The translations under genes were made by a program, and so were the position numbers. The notes under the pieces were generated by a model. The model was given only the letters and a program-made list of their open reading frames with translations. It searched no databases and had not been told where the DNA came from. Positions 45,607-56,000 of a stretch of 59,715 nt of DNA are shown in pieces (position 1 is the stretch's first letter; each line of letters starts with the position of its first letter). This DNA comes from JACNKV01 sp964422145 (GTDB lineage Bacteria; Fidelibacterota; Marinisomatia; Marinisomatales; JACNKV01), in contig CAYQZV010000011.1 of assembly GCA_964422145.1 (NCBI GenBank), positions 1-59,715 of the forward strand. The letters are read 5' to 3'.

Positions 45607-46050
45607 ATGCGTAAAATACGAACAATCACCATCTCCTTATTCATTACCTTAAACTTCGGACTGATTTTCGCACAGAATCAAAATGAATCATTTGATCCGT
45701 CCGTTTTAAAGAATTATGAACCCGATTGGCCGATTTTGTTGAATCCCATCCTTGGAAATACTCAAATCACATTTCAAAACGATACAACAAAGCACGAACG
45801 TGTTGAAGTTGAAGGTTATCGTCTACAAGTGTTTGCAACAAAATCCCGACAAACTGCGGACAGCTTAAAAACTGTTTTGGAGAAAAAACTCGAAGAACAA
45901 GTTTATGTCAAATTTGAAGTTCCGAACTATAAAGTACGCGTAGGAAATTGCGAAAAACGAGCAGATGCAGAAGCTCTTAAATCGAAATTGACAAGAATGG
46001 GTTATCCATTTGCGTGGATTGTTCGAACTCGTATCGAAATGGGACATTAA
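45607..46050 (+). CDS. SPOR-domain exported protein
   Basis: The 147-residue product begins with a signal peptide (TITISLFITLNFGLIFAQN). The C-terminal half is a SPOR domain (VEGYRLQVFATKSRQTADSL, YVKFEVPNYKVRVGNCEKRA, MGYPFAWIVRTRI), a module that binds denuded glycan strands at division sites. It may follow the division machinery or simply be an envelope protein. It comes 56 bases after batE. Confidence 0.8.
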   Translation: MRKIRTITISLFITLNFGLIFAQNQNESFDPSVLKNYEPDWPILLNPILGNTQITFQNDTTKHERVEVEGYRLQVFATKSRQTADSLKTVLEKKLEEQVYVKFEVPNYKVRVGNCEKRADAEALKSKLTRMGYPFAWIVRTRIEMGH

Positions 46051-46121
46051 GCATTCCCTTTAATTTCGCATTCATGTTGTGTGCATAATATCTTAATCTG
46101 CAGAGTTTATATCAAGTAGTG

Positions 46122-47114
46122 ATGAGTGAATCAATGAAACAATTAATGACCCGAATCACAACATCTGTAGAAGATGATATAGTCATATTTGAGGAGGAGT
46201 TTTTCGCTGCACTGCGATCTGATGTCGGGTTGATCAATAAGATGGTTCATTATATCGCAAAACAACGGGGGAAAAGAGTTCGTCCGTTGTTGACTATTCT
46301 ATCAAGCCGTGTTTGCGGTGAACCGAATATTAACAGCTATCGTGCAGCAACGTTGATCGAATTACTGCATATCGCAACACTGATTCATGATGATGTTGTT
46401 GACGATGCTGAATATCGGAGAGGTTTTCCTTCAATCAACCGTGTATGGAAAAACAAATTATCCATCTTGATCGGCGATTATATTTTAAGTAAGTCATTGA
46501 TCAATATGATTAAACTCAAAGATTTTGATGTGCTCGAGTTAATGTCCGATACGGCCGAGCAGTTGAGCAGCGGTGAAATTCTTCAGATGGGAAAGAACCT
46601 CAGCAAAAAGATGAATGAATCAACGTATTATGATGTGATTCAGCGTAAAACGGCATCTTTACTGGCTGCATGCTGTGAACTTGGTGCAGTCACCACAACA
46701 AATACACTTGAAGATCGAAACGCTATGAAAGAATTTGGGTTGAACTTTGGAATGGCTTTTCAGATTCGAGATGATCTATTTGACCTGCTTGGTTCTGCAA
46801 ATCAAACCGGCAAAGATTCCGGTATTGATGTCAAACGCAATATGACGACACTTCCGTTAATTGTAGCCAAAGAGAAGCTTTCATTTACTCAGAAACGAAG
46901 GTTGAATGCCATCCTTGGGAAGAAGAAAAAGCAACGGAAGGACATTAGTGAGATAAGAGACATCATTGAAAGGGTCGGCGGATTTGAATACGCTAAGCAT
47001 AAAATTGCTCACTTTTCTCAGCTTGCCGAAGATGCTTTACAGCGATATCCAGATACGTTATATAAGCAATCGATGCTGGATTTAGTTCGTTTTAACCGCG
47101 AGCGTGACAATTAA
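46122..47114 (+). CDS. All-trans polyprenyl diphosphate synthase
   Basis: The 330-residue enzyme has the first aspartate-rich motif in LIHDDVVDDAEYRRG and the second in FQIRDDLFDLLG, plus GKRVRPLLTILSSR. It condenses isopentenyl diphosphate units to a long trans chain, probably the side chain of a quinone (IspB/HepT type). ATG 46122 is preferred to the GTG one codon earlier. Confidence 0.93.
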   Translation: MSESMKQLMTRITTSVEDDIVIFEEEFFAALRSDVGLINKMVHYIAKQRGKRVRPLLTILSSRVCGEPNINSYRAATLIELLHIATLIHDDVVDDAEYRRGFPSINRVWKNKLSILIGDYILSKSLINMIKLKDFDVLELMSDTAEQLSSGEILQMGKNLSKKMNESTYYDVIQRKTASLLAACCELGAVTTTNTLEDRNAMKEFGLNFGMAFQIRDDLFDLLGSANQTGKDSGIDVKRNMTTLPLIVAKEKLSFTQKRRLNAILGKKKKQRKDISEIRDIIERVGGFEYAKHKIAHFSQLAEDALQRYPDTLYKQSMLDLVRFNRERDN

Positions 47115-47127
47115 CTGAGTTTGTTGT

Positions 47128-48138
47128 TTGAAAATTCTGATTATTAAATTCAGTTCAATCGGGGATATTATTCTCTCAACTTCCCCGTTAAGATCCATAC
47201 GATACGCTTACCCAAATGCAGACATTCATTTCTTAACATTGGATACTTTCTCTCCGCTTTTAGAAGGTCATCCAGATATTGATCAATTACTCATTCTGAT
47301 TAAATCTGCGAAGTATTCTGATATCAAACGTACCGGGAAACATTTAAATGACAGTCGTTATGATCTTGTCATTGATTTGCATAACACGCTTCGCTCAAAA
47401 ATTATCTGCAAACAAATTCGAAAGTCCCCAAAACACATATTGAAAAAACCCCGTTGGAATCGATTCAAATTATTTTATTTCCATCGAAATGATTTTCCGA
47501 CAGATTTTTCTCAAATTCAACTGCTGCACACACCTATTCGTTCTTTATTATCCAAAGTAGAACACTTTCCTTACACTCATTTATATATTTCTGACACTGA
47601 AAAGATGTGGGCTACTGATTATTTAAACAACTTTAATGTTCCTGAAAGATACGTAGTGTTGGTTCCCGGAGCAGCCTGGCCGCAGAAAAGATGGCTGGTT
47701 GATCATTATAAATCAATCGCACAAAAGCTTATTCAAAACAACATTGGAGTTGTAATTTTAGGCGGTGAGAATGACATCATATGTGAGGATATATCAATTG
47801 ATATATCGGGTGTTGCAGATTTACATGGAAAAACAAACTTAAGAGAATCTTTGGCTATTATCTCAACGTCAAACTGTGTTCTTGGCAGTGATACAGGATT
47901 GCTTCACGGAGCTGAAGCATTGCGAGTTCAGGTAGTGATGATTACCGGCCCGACATCGAGAGAAACAGGAGCGGGGACCAATTTAAAAGAATCCGTCACG
48001 TTAGAAAATTCATCATTATCGTGTCGTCCCTGCAGTCAAAACGGTAAGAGAAAATGTCACCGACGGGAGCAATACTGCATGACGGAAATTTCAGTCGACT
48101 TAGTTTGGCATGAACTGAAAAGGATGTTAGACGTATGA
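47128..48138 (+). CDS. Glycosyltransferase family 9 (heptosyltransferase-like)
   Basis: The 336-residue GT-B enzyme starts at TTG 47128 with KILIIKFSSIGDIILSTSPL, then shows VLVPGAAWPQKRW and LGSDTGLLHGAEALRV. Family members add heptose to the lipopolysaccharide inner core. The overlap with waaA (ATGA) supports a role in core assembly. The exact sugar cannot be told from the sequence. Confidence 0.9.
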   Translation: MKILIIKFSSIGDIILSTSPLRSIRYAYPNADIHFLTLDTFSPLLEGHPDIDQLLILIKSAKYSDIKRTGKHLNDSRYDLVIDLHNTLRSKIICKQIRKSPKHILKKPRWNRFKLFYFHRNDFPTDFSQIQLLHTPIRSLLSKVEHFPYTHLYISDTEKMWATDYLNNFNVPERYVVLVPGAAWPQKRWLVDHYKSIAQKLIQNNIGVVILGGENDIICEDISIDISGVADLHGKTNLRESLAIISTSNCVLGSDTGLLHGAEALRVQVVMITGPTSRETGAGTNLKESVTLENSSLSCRPCSQNGKRKCHRREQYCMTEISVDLVWHELKRMLDV

Positions 48139-49418
48139 CGTTCTTTTGGGTTTTACTCTACAATCTCATTTTCTATCCGTTGATGTATCTCATCATTGTC
48201 TTTTGGTCATTGTTTAATCGTAAGCTGAAAGAAGGATTTAAGGGCAGACTTCAATCCATTGAAACATTAAAAACGTTTTTCGCAACAGTGGATAGGAGTA
48301 AACCTGTTTTTTGGTTTCATGCCGCTTCTCATGGCGAATATGAACAAGTCCATCCTGTTGTCGCGGGTTTAAAGGATGTTGAGCCGTATGCTATTATTGT
48401 TGTTTCATTTTTCTCACCATCAGGATTTAAAAATGTAACGGACGAAAATATCGATTGTAAGATTTATTTGCCATTCGATTTTGTTTGGTCCGTTCGAAAA
48501 GCGATCAAAATCGTAAAACCCAAAAAGATCATTTTTGCCGCATACGATATCTGGCCCAATTTAATCTGGGTTGCTAAATACCGGAAAATTCATACGATGA
48601 TTTTTGCGGCACATTTTACCAGAGGAACCAAAAAACTTTTTCCGGTCCTTAGAAGTTTTTATCGCTCGGTGTATAAAACTTTTTCGGCAATATATACGAT
48701 TACTAATCAAGATTATTTGTGTGTGCAAAAGATTATCAAAAGCACACAGACTCCAATCATCCGAGTTTTGGGAAATCCTCGGTATGACAGGGTGAAGAAA
48801 CGTGCCGATAAATTCACAAAACAACATACAATATCCGTCTTGTTAAGAGAAAAACGGATCATTGTAGGCAGCGTGTGGCCCGAAGATGAAGCCGTTATTT
48901 TGGACCCGATTCTTCAATTGATGAAAGAGGATGAGGATATCCATCTGATGTGGGTTCCGCATGAGCCGAAAGATGACTATGTGCAGCAATCGTTAGCAAA
49001 GTTTGAAGAGCAGGGATTATCCACGCAGATCATGAGATCGAAGAAAAACTTTAAAGGGAATGGAGCACGTGTAACGATCATCGGAATCGTCGGTGTTTTA
49101 TCCAGATTGTACTGGCAGGGACAAATTGCCTATATTGGCGGCGGATTTTCAACGGGTGTTCATAATGTGATGGAGCCTGCTATCGCTAGGTTACCGGTTA
49201 TCTTTGGACCGCGACATGCGAATTCCCATGAAGCCAGCGAATTGATCAGCAATGGTGGGGGATTCCCGATCAATAATTCTGATGAAGTATATCAGATCAT
49301 TAAAGATCTGTTCACGGATAACAATAAATTTTTACAAGCAAGTTATGCTGCAACGGATGTGATCCATAAAAATTTGGGGTCATCCACGCGTATTGTACGG
49401 AGTATTATCCGTGACTAA
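48135..49418 (+). CDS. waaA: Kdo transferase (3-deoxy-D-manno-octulosonate transferase)
   Basis: The 427-residue GT30 enzyme has an N-terminal membrane anchor, the catalytic-loop WFHAASHGEYEQV with the essential glutamate, VVSFFSPSGFKNV, GSVWPEDEAVILD, and AYIGGGFSTGVHNVMEPA. It adds Kdo to lipid A precursors, direct evidence for an LPS-bearing outer membrane. The family's usual HAVSVGE appears here as HAASHGE. Confidence 0.93.
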   Translation: MTFFWVLLYNLIFYPLMYLIIVFWSLFNRKLKEGFKGRLQSIETLKTFFATVDRSKPVFWFHAASHGEYEQVHPVVAGLKDVEPYAIIVVSFFSPSGFKNVTDENIDCKIYLPFDFVWSVRKAIKIVKPKKIIFAAYDIWPNLIWVAKYRKIHTMIFAAHFTRGTKKLFPVLRSFYRSVYKTFSAIYTITNQDYLCVQKIIKSTQTPIIRVLGNPRYDRVKKRADKFTKQHTISVLLREKRIIVGSVWPEDEAVILDPILQLMKEDEDIHLMWVPHEPKDDYVQQSLAKFEEQGLSTQIMRSKKNFKGNGARVTIIGIVGVLSRLYWQGQIAYIGGGFSTGVHNVMEPAIARLPVIFGPRHANSHEASELISNGGGFPINNSDEVYQIIKDLFTDNNKFLQASYAATDVIHKNLGSSTRIVRSIIRD

Positions 49419-50679
49419 TGTTCTGGAGTTAAGCTGTACATTTCATCACTCCCGTAATCCCTCTGTAAACATATCACTGCCGTCTGGGCTGCATGTTATT
49501 TATGGTGAAAGTAATACAGGGAAATCCGATTTAATCCGTCAACTTGTCGGTCAAAATTCATCCAAGCGTTTTGCTGCTGATTCGAATGTGAGTCCGTCAT
49601 TATTTCAAGTGATCATGCAAAACCCTGATCACCAGATCGTTCAACATTCCATCAAAAAGGAATTAGCATTTTCTTCTGAATGTGTTTGTTCTGATCCCGA
49701 GAAGATACAAGATGAAGTTTTACGGTTAAAAAGCGAATTATTGTTTGAAATTCATGAATTGCAACATCCAGCAACGTTAAGCGGTGGGGAAAAGGAAATT
49801 TTAAATATCGTCACCGGGTTATCTGTTCCGTCGTCTGTTTATTGCTTAGATGATGCACTATCATTTTTAAGTCAAAAGAATAAAGACCAGATGATTCAAT
49901 ATATTCAGAAACACATTGCTCAAACATCAACGCATGTACTGTGGTTTACGTCCGATATTACCGATATTAAGTACGGCGACACTTCGTGGGAATTTTCATC
50001 TTCTTCATTGAAAATAATGGAAGGAATAGAACATCAAACATATCCGTCAGTTGATCGAAATAGAGGAGGTCTTGAGATTGCGATCAATGATTTATCATTT
50101 GGCTATTTCCCCGATAAATTAATCTTTAACGATTTTAACAAAAAGATTAAAAATGTTCAATGTCTGGGTGTTGTAGGCAAGAACGGATGTGGAAAATCAA
50201 CATTGTCCTTCTTAATGTTAGAGTTACTTCAGTCGAATTCAGGAACGATAAAACTAAGGGTTAATCAACAAAAATCAAGTATCGGTTATTTGGATCAATT
50301 CCCGGAACGAATGTTGGGTGCAAATTCGCTGAAGATGTTTACATCCGAATTAATAGATGGACACTTACTTCAATCAAATGCATTAAAAAATATCATTTCT
50401 GAATTGGAAGAATGGGGCATCCAATGGGAGCAATGGGAAGATAAACCAGCAATGGATGTTCCGTGGTCGATCTTGCGAATTACAATGATCGTGATTTTGG
50501 CAAGCAGTGAATATGACGTCATGATTTTAGATGAACCAACGTTTGGTTTAGGATGGAAACAAAAAGTAAATTTGCACGGTTATTTAGATCGATTATTTCA
50601 AAAGAAATACGGTATCATTTTATCTCATGATCTTGAATTTGTCGATTCAATTTGCGATGAAATCTTAACATTGAAATAA
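49411..50679 (+). CDS. Fused tandem ATPase of ECF-transporter type (EcfA1-EcfA2-like)
   Basis: The 422-residue protein joins two ABC ATPase domains. Domain 1: Walker A GESNTGKS (32-39), QNPDHQIVQHSIKKELAF typical of ECF ATPases, signature LSGGE (123-127), degenerate Walker B YCLDDA (Asp148 in place of Glu) and no switch histidine (LWFTSD). Domain 2: Walker A GKNGCGKS (256-263), no LSGGQ (DVPWSILRI in its place), intact Walker B MILDEPT (Glu375) and switch His406. It would power an EcfT such as that at 35640. GTG 49411 overlaps the waaA stop; a TTG at 49393 is less likely. Confidence 0.8.
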   Translation: MTNVLELSCTFHHSRNPSVNISLPSGLHVIYGESNTGKSDLIRQLVGQNSSKRFAADSNVSPSLFQVIMQNPDHQIVQHSIKKELAFSSECVCSDPEKIQDEVLRLKSELLFEIHELQHPATLSGGEKEILNIVTGLSVPSSVYCLDDALSFLSQKNKDQMIQYIQKHIAQTSTHVLWFTSDITDIKYGDTSWEFSSSSLKIMEGIEHQTYPSVDRNRGGLEIAINDLSFGYFPDKLIFNDFNKKIKNVQCLGVVGKNGCGKSTLSFLMLELLQSNSGTIKLRVNQQKSSIGYLDQFPERMLGANSLKMFTSELIDGHLLQSNALKNIISELEEWGIQWEQWEDKPAMDVPWSILRITMIVILASSEYDVMILDEPTFGLGWKQKVNLHGYLDRLFQKKYGIILSHDLEFVDSICDEILTLK

Positions 50680-50720
50680 ACGATTCGTTTTTAGTAAAAG
50701 ACATAGAAAGTTTTATCATA

Positions 50721-51290
50721 ATGATTGACAACCAGAAAAGAAAAATTACTCACCCAGAGAGGATTCTAACCCTGGCGAATATGATCAGTATGGGACGAGC
50801 CTTACTGGCAATCCCGATCATTTATACGCTTAGAGATCCAAACTTAACAACGATCACATTTATCTTGATCATTCTTGCCGTATTATCCGACGCTGCAGAC
50901 GGGTATTTCGCCCGTCGTGCGCATGAAGTAACGCATTTAGGAAAATGGCTGGATCCAATCGCAGATTTCATTGTGATCTTAGCGGTGATATCGTATTTGG
51001 TTTTAATTGGGCGATTCCCTGTCTGGTTCTTCTCATTTTTCATTGTAAGATACGTTTCGATTGCCATTCCTGCGATTTATTTATTAAACCATTCACACTT
51101 TTTTCTTAGTGCAAATTGGTGGGGAAAATGGGCCATCGGGATGTCAGCTTTAGCGGTAATCTTTCATTTGTATCCGGTTGGTACTTTAGGATGGCTGCCA
51201 GAGATTACGCTGATTATCGCTGCGGTTTTGTTGATCCTAAGCTGGGTTGGATACATGAAAACTCTTGTAACAAAAATTCGTGAACTTTGA
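50721..51290 (+). CDS. pgsA: CDP-alcohol phosphatidyltransferase (PgsA-like)
   Basis: The 189-residue membrane protein has the family motif DAADGYFARRAHEVTHLG followed by KWLDPIAD, and several membrane segments. N-terminal TLANMISMGRALLAIPIIY is like PgsA, which makes phosphatidylglycerol phosphate. Substrate is not certain from sequence alone, since other CDP-alcohol transferases share the motif. Confidence 0.8.
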   Translation: MIDNQKRKITHPERILTLANMISMGRALLAIPIIYTLRDPNLTTITFILIILAVLSDAADGYFARRAHEVTHLGKWLDPIADFIVILAVISYLVLIGRFPVWFFSFFIVRYVSIAIPAIYLLNHSHFFLSANWWGKWAIGMSALAVIFHLYPVGTLGWLPEITLIIAAVLLILSWVGYMKTLVTKIREL

Positions 51291-51296
51291 TCATAA

Positions 51297-52184
51297 ATGA
51301 GTGTTCTGAAGAAATTATTTGGAGCGTTATCCAAAACTCGAAAAACATTCACGAATGCTTTTTCGGTCATTTCCGGGAATCGGATTACAGCTGAAACTCT
51401 CCTTGAATTAGAAGAACAACTTCTTGCCGCTGATTTAGGATTCGATACAGTGGATGGAATCATCGAATTGGGGAAGCAGCATAATGGAACGGAATTCATT
51501 CCAAAGGTAAAGGAATATTTGTTAGATCATCTTCCTGAATCGAGCGAAGAGGATCATCCGCTGCCGATGGTTGTCATGGTGGTTGGTGTAAACGGAACAG
51601 GAAAGACAACATCCGCTGCGAAACTTGCAAAACTGTACAAAGATCAGGGAAAAAATGTTTTACTGGTGGGTGCTGATACATATCGTGCTGCTGCAGTTGA
51701 ACAGTTACGCATTTGGTCTGAACGGTTGGGGATACGATTGATTTGTAACGAAAAATCACAAGAACCATCCGCTGTTTTGTTTGACGGATTAACCTCCGCG
51801 CGAGCCGTAAAATCAGATGTAGTGATTGTCGATACGGCCGGTAGATTGCATACCTATCAAAACCTGATGGAAGAATTACGCAAGATGTTCCGTGTGGTGC
51901 AAACCAGATTTAGCGAGTTTCATGTCGAATCAATTATCACCATTGATGCAAATCTTGGTCAAAACAGTTTCGTTCAAGCGAAATCATTTTCAGATTTCAT
52001 CTCAATTAACGGGGCGATGCTAACCAAAATGGACGGCACAGCAAAAGGCGGAATAGTCTTTTCATTAAATAAAAATTTGAACATACCGGTGAGATATATC
52101 GGTGTTGGTGAACAACTTGAAGATTTGTATGTATTCAACAAAAATGAGTATGTACAAAGCTTATTTGGAGAAGAAAAAATATGA
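51297..52184 (+). CDS. ftsY: Signal recognition particle receptor FtsY
   Basis: The 295-residue SRP GTPase has the N domain directly at the N-terminus (FGALSKTRKTFTNAF), then G1 VVGVNGTGKTTSAAKLA, DTYRAAAVEQLRIW, G3 VDTAGRLHTYQNLM and G4 TKMDGTAKGG. The acidic A domain of E. coli FtsY is missing, as in many short forms. It docks ribosomes with the Sec translocon. The end overlaps lgt by four bases. Confidence 0.96.
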   Translation: MSVLKKLFGALSKTRKTFTNAFSVISGNRITAETLLELEEQLLAADLGFDTVDGIIELGKQHNGTEFIPKVKEYLLDHLPESSEEDHPLPMVVMVVGVNGTGKTTSAAKLAKLYKDQGKNVLLVGADTYRAAAVEQLRIWSERLGIRLICNEKSQEPSAVLFDGLTSARAVKSDVVIVDTAGRLHTYQNLMEELRKMFRVVQTRFSEFHVESIITIDANLGQNSFVQAKSFSDFISINGAMLTKMDGTAKGGIVFSLNKNLNIPVRYIGVGEQLEDLYVFNKNEYVQSLFGEEKI

Positions 52185-53002
52185 TTCCAGTATTATTCAA
52201 AATAGGACCATTATCCATCTATTCGTTCGGATTTATGCTTGTGGTAGCATTTTATTCATGCTTCTACTTATTGACAAAGGAAATGAAACGATTGGGATAC
52301 GAAACAAAATTAGCTTCTGATATCGTTTTTGCTGCAGCCGTTGGAGGAATTTTAGGTTCAAAAGTATATTATCTATTGGAAAATATCAGTCGAACAATCG
52401 ATGATCCGATCGGGATGATATTCAGCGGCGCCGGGTTGGTTTTCTTAGGCGGTTTGATCGGCGGAACGCTCGGTGTTACCTATGTCATCAGAAAAAATAA
52501 TCTGAATTGGTTTGAGTTTGGAGACATCGTTGCACCTTTGTTGATCTTGGGATATGCCATCGGACGGATGGGATGTTTCTTAGTCGGAGACGATTACGGA
52601 TTGCCAACACACTTATCGATTGGAATGATATTCGAGCAGGGAATCCCTCCGACGACAACCTATTCGTTTGAAGCGTATTATCCATGGATTGATATCTCAG
52701 GATTTGAACCGGGATTGATCGCAGTTCTTCCTACCCAGTTAATGGAAACCTGTCTGGGACTCTTGATCTTTTTCTACCTATGGAAAAAACGAACATCTGT
52801 ATTGGTCAAAGGGCAATTGTTTTTCACGTATTTGATTTTAGCAGGGATTGAACGGTTTGTGATAGAATTTATCAGAGTTAATCCAAAATATATTTGGTTC
52901 ACTGATTCGATAGGATTCTCCGGTGCTCAGTTGATATCCATATTGATGATTTTGACGGGTTTTGTATTGATAAACTATCGTCAGAATATCCAAGAATCGT
53001 AG
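52181..53002 (+). CDS. lgt: Prolipoprotein diacylglyceryl transferase Lgt
   Basis: The 273-residue membrane enzyme attaches diacylglycerol to the lipobox cysteine. The signature region reads YAIGRMGCFLVGDDYGLPTH; ISIYSFGF-like residues open the first helix and PTQLMETCLGLLIF and IERFVIEFIRVNP follow. It is the first enzyme of lipoprotein maturation; lnt, the last, is also in the window. The next gene's GTG begins immediately after its stop. Confidence 0.95.
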   Translation: MIPVLFKIGPLSIYSFGFMLVVAFYSCFYLLTKEMKRLGYETKLASDIVFAAAVGGILGSKVYYLLENISRTIDDPIGMIFSGAGLVFLGGLIGGTLGVTYVIRKNNLNWFEFGDIVAPLLILGYAIGRMGCFLVGDDYGLPTHLSIGMIFEQGIPPTTTYSFEAYYPWIDISGFEPGLIAVLPTQLMETCLGLLIFFYLWKKRTSVLVKGQLFFTYLILAGIERFVIEFIRVNPKYIWFTDSIGFSGAQLISILMILTGFVLINYRQNIQES

Positions 53003-56000
53003 GTGATTCCCGTACAAAAGGAGTCCAGTATACCGATATTCCAAAGATATAAGCGCTTTATATTTGGAAAATTAATCGGTCCATTTTTCCTGTTGATCGT
53101 CAACGTTTGTTTTGCCATTGATATTGGTATAACATCTGATACGTTAACTGTTTCTCCCGAAAACTATGCGATTCCTCTCAGCAATACGTTTATAGTTGAG
53201 CCCATCTTAAAGATGACATGCAGTCATCAAATAACACCAAAATACAGGCTTGAAAAAATCCCCGGGATCATTCATTTTGATAAACCTGACTCGGCTTACC
53301 GTTGTATTGTTAAATACCGATATCTGATAGAAAAACCACCGTTGGTTGTGGGACCGAAAGCGCTACAGCTTCCAACCTTAGAAGAACTATCAACCGATAC
53401 AAGTGATTATATTGAACCTCAGCCTAAACAAACAAGAGATGAGCCAGAATCACAGTTAATATCGAACGGAACAATCTTTCGTTCGATTGAAATCTCTCCG
53501 TTTGGCGGGACTGATTTTACCGGTGGACTGCAATTGCAAATCCAAGGGAAGTTAACGGATAATATGGAAGTTACCGGAGTATTATCAGATCAAAACCTGA
53601 ATATCCAACCCGAAGGAACAACCCAATCTTTAGATGAAATTGATAAAATCTACTTAAAAGTCGGACATCCGAATTTTGAGATCCTTGCCGGGGATATTCA
53701 ATACCAAAAACGAAGCGGGACGTTTTATCAAGTTGACCGAAAGTTGAACGGGATGATGGGCCAATATCAAAAAGGCCCGCTGCAAAGTTCAGCTGTGTTT
53801 GCGAAATCAGAAGGCAAATATTATAAAAAATTATTTATCGGGACAGAAGGTAAACAAGGTCCGTATTATTTAACATCTGCAGAAGGAAGTAGAAATATAA
53901 TCGTTCAGGCAGGGACGGAGAAAATCTGGTTAGACGGCGAACGGTTGACACGGGGAGAAAATAAGGATTATACGATTGACTACAGTCTTGGAGAGATTAC
54001 ATTCACTCCTAAGCAATTGATCCATTTTGACTCCGAGATTTTTGTAGAATATCAATATTCTGATTTTCAGTACAATCAGCAAATCGCAGGTTCATCTGTT
54101 CACTACAAGATGGGTGAAAATAAGACAATTCAATTATCTTGGTTTCACGAACACGATGTGTACACGGATGAATCCTCCGGATTGACATCTGAATATATCG
54201 ACTTATTGAAAACTGCAGGTGATAGTCAAATACACATTTCCGGAGCAGTTGAAGATGAGGAAGGAGATTACATTTTAACGGATTCTATTTACGTATATTC
54301 CCCTGAATCGGATAGTATGAAGTATACGGTTCATTTTTATCAAGATCAATTATCTGGGACGTACAAACGTACGGTGAATGAAGATGGAAATATTATTTTT
54401 GAGTTTGTTCCGGAGAGTGAAAGAGATCTGCTTATTGAGAACATTGATCTTTATACTCCATCGAAAAAATTAGTATCTCCAAAAGGGTTTGATGTTATTC
54501 AGTCAAAGTTTGCCGTGGATGTCAACCGTATCGGTCAATTCGAAATTGAAACCGCTGTATCCAGTTTTGATCTAAACCGAATTTCAGATTCGGGTGATGA
54601 TGATAATTCCGGGTTTGCGCATCACATCCAATATCATAGTCGTAAAATGAAATTACCCGGAGATATGAAATTGAGTGTTCAGTTTGCTAATCGAAGGAAA
54701 GGTGATCGTTACCATGCCATCCAAAGAGACAAACCTGTAACCTATGAAGGGGACTGGAATATATCAACATCAGTAGGAATGCTTGAAGATCAATTATCCG
54801 GTAATGTTGTTTTGGAATCTGACAGTCTGGGTGAATTTAATCTTGGATGGAAACATTTGACGCTCGGACAAAAAAAATACAAACGAATGAATTCCAATGT
54901 ATCGATGCACCTGAATTACATTCCTGAAATCACTGCCGCAATAAATCAGGTTAAAACTGATGAATGGACTTTCACTCAGCGAAGTGGAGAAGTGCTGTTC
55001 TTGGATGGGGATTTTCATCCATTCTTTTCATATGAAGATGAAAAAGAATCCGCTGGAAGTCAGTTTGAACATTCAAAGGGCGGAGTCCAATGGGAAACAG
55101 GAAAAGGAACCTTGTCAACGAGTATTGGAAAACGGATTGATTGGGATCAGCACTCCGAAGAAGGATTGATCAAAACTCATTCCGGTATTTTTGGCGAACT
55201 TGATTGGGAGGGGAGAACTCGCTCAGGGTGGCGTCAAAATATTGCATACCGACAACGAGTCCTGAATAATTATGAAGATAATGTAAATCAATCCTATAAT
55301 TTATGGCGGGTTAATATCGGGTATTATATGCCGAAAAAGGCTGTTCAGTGGGATGTAAAAACAAAACTTGAAGAAACATTCATCGAAAACCGAGCGGTTA
55401 TTTATGATTCTGTCGGAACCGGGTTTGGAACCCATCGGCATGATGAAGACTTACAAGAGTATATTCCTGATCCAAACGGATCTTTTATCGCTTACACCGT
55501 TTTAACCGGTGTACGAAAACCTTCGACGCATATCCAAGGGTCACAAAAATTGATTTTAGATTTGAAACGATCCCGATGGTCTTCATTGCATCCGTTCATC
55601 GTCCGGTTCACTGGGATGCTGGATTATCAGGGAGGAGGAGCCCATTTCGATCGTATATTCTCTTCGGATAATACTGATGTGAATACGACTCAATCCAAAT
55701 GGATATTTAGAGAGGAATCTAGTTATAACCCGAAAAAGTCATCTAGAAAAATCCGTCAATGGTATCAGCAGATCCATCATTTGAACGGATTGGATCCCCG
55801 TGGGAAAGATCTGCGAAAAGAAAAAGAGATCGGAATTGAGTTATTTGAGTCGTTAACAAAACAATTACAGGCACAAATTCGTTTGGAGTATCATCAGTTC
55901 GATGTCAATTCTATGATTTCAGATCATAGAAATCGTGACGGGAACGGGATTTGGATAGAAGCCGGACTCAAGCAAACATCCCATTCAAATCAACAGATTG

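Noticed and set aside
45408..45614. A 68-codon plus-strand frame bridging batE and the SPOR gene
   Set aside because: Most of it overlaps the batE SH3 domain in another frame, and its composition does not look like a protein.
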